Positions 5,501 to 8,919 of a DNA stretch of 8,919 nucleotides are shown here, piece after piece. The stretch comes from JAAEQG01 sp023133475. GTDB lineage: Bacteria > Planctomycetota > Phycisphaerae > UBA1845. The notes beneath the pieces are model-generated. The model was not told where the DNA came from, did not search any database, and saw only the letters and a program-made list of their open reading frames with translations. The position numbers were made by a program, and so were the translations under genes. The stretch's first letter is position 1; each line of letters starts with the position of its first letter. The stretch spans positions 1-8,919 of the forward strand of contig DAOVLE010000215.1 in assembly GCA_030631415.1 (NCBI GenBank), written 5' to 3'.

Positions 5501-8500
5501 TGAAAGGCGGCACTTGAGAGTTCTGGCTGAACTCGACCGTTGCCCCCACCGGCGTATCACTGGCGGTGAGGGTGACCGATTCGGCGAAGTCCCCGGTTTG
5601 CCCGACTTCTATGGTGTACTGGGCCTGGGAATCCGGCGGGCAGCACGTATCCAGCGAGGTGGGAGCGGGGGTTAGGGTGAATCCGTCCGGTTGCGGCAAC
5701 CGCAAGGCGGGGTCGCCCAGCAGCACGAACTCCTCAAAGAAATTGCGGATGATGTCCCCATTCTGCTGCGGGGCATGCTCGGGGTTCCCATCCCAGTTGC
5801 CGAATTCTGTCAGGAAGCGATACAGACCGGCTTGCCAAGCCGGCCCCACTTCCCAGATGTCATCTTCAAAGAAGGCTGCAAAGAAGGATTTCTCCAACAC
5901 CACGGAAGGCTCCCATGCCGCGGCGCTGCCCCAATAGATGTAGTCCGAGGCGGAGATGTAGGCTGCCGCCCCCCTGTTGGGCGCCCGTAGCCAGGTTTCC
6001 CCTAAACATTCGTCATAGCTGAAATGGGATGTGTTGCAGGACCAACCAAAGACCAGACCGTACAACCCCAGGTTGCTCAGCGACAGAACGTCATCCCCAT
6101 CGAACGACGGGTCCCACCATCCGCTCGAACTACTGTGCCCAAAATAAAGAGTGAAAAGGCAGCCGTTGTTCACCGCATCGATCACGTCCTGGGTGCCGGC
6201 ACCCTGGGCAGAGTAGAGCTTGATGCCCTCATAGTTGTTGGGGGTGAAATAGTTGTCGATGACCCAGTCGTGCACCGGCTCGGCTGTGCCGTACGTGCTG
6301 GGGTTGGCCAGGAATGCGCCGCGCTTGACGTAGTCAGGATCGGAGAAGTTCCCGGCTTCGACAAACAGGCTCTTGGTCACCACATCCTTCAACGAAGCCT
6401 CTGTTTGCACGGAGAATCGCCCGATGGCGATGTCGGGATACCAATCCCCACTCCCATCCATGCACGCATAGGGCAGATCGGTGTCGGCATGTTTGCTGGC
6501 TGCCCCCTGGAAGTGCGGAATCGTGCTCGATGTGGAAGTCGCCCCGTCCGTGTCGCCGACGATAAGGATGTAATCCGGCGCATCGGCGGTTCCCCACAGG
6601 CTCTCGATATAAGTCTTGATCGTGGTGTTGCTCGTGCCGGACGGCACATTGTAGATGCTCACATTGAAACCCTGTGCCGTTTTAGCGCCGGCGAAGTCCG
6701 TCAGCGCCGTGCAGGATGCGAAGTCTTCAGGCGCAACGATCAGATAGTTGTCCGGCGGCGGGTTGACCAGGGACAGGCTGGGGTCACCCTGCAGGTTGAA
6801 CACCTCATAGAAATCGCGGCAGACAGGATCGCTTGCACCGTAGAACGTCAAAAAGTGGCCCATCGCCGTTTGAATAGCCGGGCTCAACTCGCGGATTCCA
6901 TCGGCGTAGAGGGCCTGGAAAAGAAACTTGTAGAGGTTGCCCCAATCATCCCAGGAATAAGGAAGCAAGGCTACGGCGGGGCCATACGCCGCTACGGCGC
7001 CCTTGTTGGGGGCGCTGAGCATCTTCATGTGAAGACTGGGAGTATATTGTGTCCAGTAGAAGTTGCCGATGACGCAACTGAAGCTCACGACGAAAGGATA
7101 TAGCCCATCGTTAGAGAGAGCATCAACCTCGTCCAAGCCGAAGTAGGGCTCCGTCCAGTATTGATACCCGCTGTGCCCGAAGTAGACGCACATGAAGGCT
7201 CCGGCGTTGAAAGCGTCGGTTATGTCCGCGGTGTCGGCACCGTAGGTCAAAGCGTACAGCTTGCTGGACTGAATGTCGTTCGGGGTCATGTAGGTGTCGA
7301 TGATCCAGTCGTGCCGAGGTTCCGCCCCGCTATCGGTGTCCGAGGTGGCGATGAAGACCGCCCGCTCCGCAAAGCTCGGATCGACGAAGTTGCCGTCCTC
7401 GACATACAAGGTCTTGTCCACAACGTTCTGCAACTCCGCCACCGTTTCCACAGGCCAGCGCCCGTAAGCCATGTCGGGATACCAATCGTCACCCGCATCC
7501 ATACAGGCGTAGGGCAGGTCGGTATACCCTTGCTTGTCGCCACCACCAAGCCAGACCGGAATCAAATTCGATGTCGCATTGCAGACGCCAGCCGCAGCGA
7601 TACCGACGATCAGGAGGTAGTCCGGGGCGTCGGCGGTTCCCCACAGGCCTTCGATGTATGTCTTGATGGTCGATATGTTCGTGCCAACCGCCACCGTGTG
7701 GGTCGTCACGTCAAAGCCCTGAGCGGTTTTGGCGTTGGCGAACTGTGTTATCGGCGCACTCTCGTGGAAGTCCTCGGGGATAAGGATCAGGTAATTGCCC
7801 TCTCCGCGATTGCGACCGATCGGCTTCGAACGTTGTGGATTCAGCAGAACGCGGTTCAGCGGCGCCATGGGTCCCATACCCCTGCCATCGAACCGGCCGC
7901 CCTGGAAACGGATACTGACCTCGATGTCAGGCCACACCGTCAGCGTGCCTCTGGCGGGGTTATATGCCACAGGGCGAACTTCCAGCAGGTATAGCTGTTT
8001 GCCTCGCAGAACGCCGGCCTCTGTGATCGAAACCCGCTCGGTAGGCAACAGCTCGTCAACAGCGTAGGCTGCGGAGTCATAATCGAACTGCCCTTGCTTC
8101 GCGATGCCCGTGAGGTTTGTGGTCCGCGCCTGAACCGGCATGACCGGGGCGGCAAAGCCGACCTCCTGCAAGTTGATGACCGAGGGCTGCCCTTCGTGGA
8201 CGACCAGATCAACCGTTGCGCCTTGCGGGGCGATGAAGAGTTTGCGCACAACCGGCAGTGCAGGCCGACCTATCTCGCCGGCGATGGGCGCCTCAGGCCA
8301 ACGCACCTCCACGAACTCCCCCGCCTGGGTCGTTTTAGAAGCGAGTTCCAGACCCAGGATGTCGACCGACACCTCCAGACCGGTATCGTTGTGCCGATTC
8401 ACATCGACCCTCGCAGCCTGAGGTGCTCCGTCCCCGCTCAGGCCAAGCCTGGCATCGGGGGTAACTGCCAACCAAGTGTAGGCCTCTGCACTCGAAGCCA

Positions 8501-8570
8501 CTGCGGCAAGAAGCGCCGCCACCAGAAGTGCACCACCCCACGCTTGAAAGTTTGCCTTGGACGCTTGCAT
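2529..8570 (-). CDS. Giant secreted multidomain protease with two tandem C25 (gingipain-type) domains and a dockerin-like end
   Basis: The product is 2013 residues. Residues 1-30 are a signal peptide (hydrophobic core ALLVAALLAAVA, cleavage probably after AEA). Residues 31-255 resemble the C25 propeptide region (GRPALPVVRKLFIAPQGA). C25 domain 1 spans about 259-602, with H466 in YFGHSG and C499 in SFSC. C25 domain 2 spans about 608-959, with H812 in YFGHSS and C845 in GWSC. Both also carry DLPYACMD...DWYPD (from 351 and 698). A beta-sandwich/FN3-like module (963-1157) recurs at 1365-1558, flanking another beta domain (1158-1361). Then come a discoidin/galactose-binding-like domain (about 1560-1721), a Cys-rich GACC motif (1726-1761), a lamin-tail-like domain (1767-1953) and a dockerin-like EF-hand (GDLDRDGDVDLRDF from 1958) with a degenerate second half. 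It is probably a cysteine endopeptidase acting outside the cell. The substrate is unknown, and no porin-type sorting domain is seen. Confidence 0.9.
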   Translation of the reverse strand: MQASKANFQAWGGALLVAALLAAVASSAEAYTWLAVTPDARLGLSGDGAPQAARVDVNRHNDTGLEVSVDILGLELASKTTQAGEFVEVRWPEAPIAGEIGRPALPVVRKLFIAPQGATVDLVVHEGQPSVINLQEVGFAAPVMPVQARTTNLTGIAKQGQFDYDSAAYAVDELLPTERVSITEAGVLRGKQLYLLEVRPVAYNPARGTLTVWPDIEVSIRFQGGRFDGRGMGPMAPLNRVLLNPQRSKPIGRNRGEGNYLILIPEDFHESAPITQFANAKTAQGFDVTTHTVAVGTNISTIKTYIEGLWGTADAPDYLLIVGIAAAGVCNATSNLIPVWLGGGDKQGYTDLPYACMDAGDDWYPDMAYGRWPVETVAELQNVVDKTLYVEDGNFVDPSFAERAVFIATSDTDSGAEPRHDWIIDTYMTPNDIQSSKLYALTYGADTADITDAFNAGAFMCVYFGHSGYQYWTEPYFGLDEVDALSNDGLYPFVVSFSCVIGNFYWTQYTPSLHMKMLSAPNKGAVAAYGPAVALLPYSWDDWGNLYKFLFQALYADGIRELSPAIQTAMGHFLTFYGASDPVCRDFYEVFNLQGDPSLSLVNPPPDNYLIVAPEDFASCTALTDFAGAKTAQGFNVSIYNVPSGTSNTTIKTYIESLWGTADAPDYILIVGDTDGATSTSSTIPHFQGAASKHADTDLPYACMDGSGDWYPDIAIGRFSVQTEASLKDVVTKSLFVEAGNFSDPDYVKRGAFLANPSTYGTAEPVHDWVIDNYFTPNNYEGIKLYSAQGAGTQDVIDAVNNGCLFTLYFGHSSSSGWWDPSFDGDDVLSLSNLGLYGLVFGWSCNTSHFSYDECLGETWLRAPNRGAAAYISASDYIYWGSAAAWEPSVVLEKSFFAAFFEDDIWEVGPAWQAGLYRFLTEFGNWDGNPEHAPQQNGDIIRNFFEEFVLLGDPALRLPQPDGFTLTPAPTSLDTCCPPDSQAQYTIEVGQTGDFAESVTLTASDTPVGATVEFSQNSQVPPFTSVLTVGNLGAVATGEYNILITGTTTSLLRVANVELSVSTAVPSGVTLTSPANGSDDISKTPTLVWEPSSQALGYDIQIATDAGFGNVVYEVTVTGTNHTVGISLNSASLYYWHVRADNGCGDSGFSAPFSFTTLEQADYFTEEFLNDFDLGNSTVAFIPDGSGDYYEVCGSSSITAFGTDPANPTGSFNLVEDGYGEVMLSGETRVHLYGVSYDKFYVGDNGYITFTSGDTAYNESLTHHFQMPRISALFDDLSAPHGGTITWKQVADRIAVTWDGVPEYTSTGSNTFQIEMFFDGRIHITWLQVSSNDSIVGLSPGGGVPEDPFPETNISSAPPCTQESSFTLDADPQAQDICVPGDAVYTIDVEQILGFSEAVTLNANGEPTGATVDFSVNSVAPPFTSLMTVGNLAGASPGDYNIAVVGTATGGMVRSTIVRLGVSTTVPGQVMLSDPPTGDTGVSLSPALSWHAPSQALGYDLHVATDANFDNVVYSVKETGTVHVLGIELKPRTLYYWHVQANNGCGSGEFSDPFSFRTVNMILPASYDMLNGEGGTYTYYDDAYDGKGDNTVALEPLSGGLGDLTDGVIATEHWGVTSGPYVGWQSIDPTITFHFAETATIEEVILHLDDSGGGGGVVPPDDVTITVGEDTLVFPVTDPPGDEPFAFTCADLGMTGDTLELTIADYSAGAYMMLSEVQFKIAPYSGACCVGETCTVVTEDECLAQGGEYCGDQTECNPNPCAFHESACLIISEIVYGVESGGCPRWIEITNPGLTDFSFIEGGIIVQMDDGSDVVVDADLSGVTIAAGESYVLNSNHHGVCTGAFRAIYGFDPDSSTEADFGDGNDRYILTDTDDGSNLLDIYGEFGVNGTGQAWEYTNGFSYCLPAYNSGNRGDFVAGEWFFGGVGSLTGDNPIQILLDNTSPGTHTYDQDCMVLPGDLDRDGDVDLRDFAEFQSCFDQSAIGECQPANMAGGLRVDLDDLALFIAALGGPQ
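3897..5684 (-). repeat. Duplicated beta-sandwich/FN3-like module within the giant protease gene
   Basis: Residues 963-1157 (5684-5100) and 1365-1558 (4478-3897) align end to end. They share PPFTS..TVGNL, SQALGYD, LYYWHV and NGCG, and both end in F-S-F-x-T. A different beta domain of about 200 residues lies between them. The pattern fits duplication of a cassette, followed by divergence or insertion. Confidence 0.8.
5694..7796 (-). repeat. Tandem duplication of the C25 peptidase domain
   Basis: Residues 259-602 (7796-6765) and 608-959 (6749-5694) are two copies joined by only a few residues. Over the first 65 positions, from NYLI to the first LIVG, about 44 are identical by hand count, including AKTAQGF, TIKTYIE and LWGTADAPDY. 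Both copies close with GDPSL or GDPAL. Confidence 0.88.
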
Positions 8571-8579
8571 TAAGATTTT

Positions 8580-8584
8580 CCTCC
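8580..8584 (-). promoter_or_regulatory. Ribosome binding site deciding the start of the giant protease gene
   Basis: On the minus strand the text reads CGGAGGAAAATCTTAATG: a GGAGG core 9 nt before the ATG at 8570. The upstream in-frame GTG at 8603 has no such site and would place this Shine-Dalgarno inside the coding region. It would also add a highly basic extension before the signal peptide. The ATG is therefore preferred. Confidence 0.8.
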
Positions 8585-8604
8585 GTTTAGTTTTTGCTTC
8601 CACA

Positions 8605-8619
8605 CCGATTATCTATCGG
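8605..8619 (-). other. Small hairpin in the leader of the protease gene
   Basis: CCGAT-AGATA-ATCGG on the minus strand forms a perfect 5-bp stem about 35 nt before the start codon. It is short and could be chance; no riboswitch class was recognised in the leader. Confidence 0.3.
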
Positions 8620-8669
8620 GTTTTCCCACCGAGGCTGGTCTGAATACGCCATCGTACTCCATATTCACT

Positions 8670-8699
8670 AGAATAGCTGGATTACCCCCCCAATTGCAA
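8670..8699 (-). promoter_or_regulatory. Candidate promoter of the giant protease gene
   Basis: On the minus strand TTGCAA (8699-8694) and TATTCT (8675-8670) are spaced by 18 nt, each matching four of six consensus bases. Transcription would begin near 8663, giving a leader of about 90 nt. The match is moderate. Nothing else of note was seen from 8700 to 8799. Confidence 0.35.
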
Positions 8700-8799
8700 G
8701 CACTGGAGCAACCAATTCGGTGGTTTATGAGACCGGAAGTACAGTGTCAGAACTAAAAATTCAACGACAGTTGATGCCGCGTTCGTCCCAGCAGGTGAA

Positions 8800-8906
8800 G
8801 AGGCAAGAGGCAAGAGGCAAGAGGCAAGAGGCAACAAGGCAACGAGGCAACGAGGCAACGAGGCAACGAGGCAACGAGGCAACAAGACAACAAGACAACA
8901 AGACAA
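8800..8906. repeat. Tandem repeat array with unit change: 7-nt GAGGCAA x5, then 8-nt CRAGRCAA x9
   Basis: GAGGCAA is repeated five times (8800-8834). One CAAGGCAA follows (8835-8842), then five CGAGGCAA (8843-8882), then three CAAGACAA (8883-8906). The plus strand contains no T through the array. The opposite strand can be read as a low-complexity leucine/cysteine-rich peptide, which is an artefact of the repeat. Such arrays usually vary in copy number between strains by slippage. It lies more than 100 nt upstream of the protease promoter candidate. Confidence 0.92.
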
Positions 8907-8919
8907 CCTCGGGTATTCC

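Noticed and set aside
8571..8603. Upstream GTG start for the giant protease (11 extra residues)
   Set aside because: The perfect GGAGG site lies inside this extension and points to the ATG at 8570, which also begins a standard signal peptide.
8571..8663. Possible riboswitch (cyclic di-GMP type) in the protease leader
   Set aside because: The conserved core of that class was not found; only a 5-bp hairpin is present.
8682..8906. Minus-strand frame rich in LPRCLVA repeats
   Set aside because: It is a translation of the tandem repeat with no credible start site; not a gene.
8800..8906. Possible CRISPR array
   Set aside because: Units are 7-8 nt and contiguous, with no spacers.

Overview
The window most likely comes from a planctomycete, probably of the Phycisphaerae type. 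This is inferred from one 2013-residue secreted protein. It carries a GACC-type cysteine-rich module, a lamin-tail-like region and a C-terminal dockerin-like EF-hand (GDLDRDGDVDLRDF), a combination familiar from that group. GC-rich coding sequence and GC-rich interspersed palindromes fit. No rRNA, tRNA, CRISPR array, transposase or integrase is visible.

Layout. (1) Positions 1-241, minus strand: the first 80 codons of a membrane-anchored protein that runs off the left edge. (2) 242-701: a divergent intergenic region with a tentative leftward promoter, a direct repeat, a 112-bp composite palindromic element, and a strong rightward extended -10 promoter with an operator-like palindrome between its -35 and -10 boxes. 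(3) 702-2355, plus strand: a two-gene unit of an Rrf2-family regulator with three cysteines (IscR-like) and an IscS-type cysteine desulfurase. (4) 2356-2528: a convergent intergenic region filled with three GC-rich hairpins. (5) 2529-8570, minus strand: one giant exported protein with a C25 (gingipain-type) propeptide region, two tandem C25 peptidase domains that both keep the His/Cys pair, duplicated beta-sandwich modules, a lectin-like domain, a Cys-rich motif, a lamin-tail-like domain and a dockerin-like end. (6) 8571-8919: its leader and probable promoter, then a T-free tandem repeat whose unit changes from 7 to 8 nt.

How the genes work together. The regulator and desulfurase form a compact iron-sulfur/sulfur-mobilisation unit. 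The desulfurase releases sulfur from cysteine, and the regulator probably senses a cluster through its cysteines and controls its own promoter. No scaffold gene (iscU/sufU) follows. The giant protease faces them convergently and looks like an independent transcription unit for an extracellular or surface-attached enzyme.

The points most worth checking are the tandem, apparently doubly active C25 protease, the operator-like palindrome at the rrf2 promoter, the possibility that a dispersed repeat supplied the stop codon and removed the C-terminal tail of the desulfurase, and the 7-to-8-nt tandem repeat.
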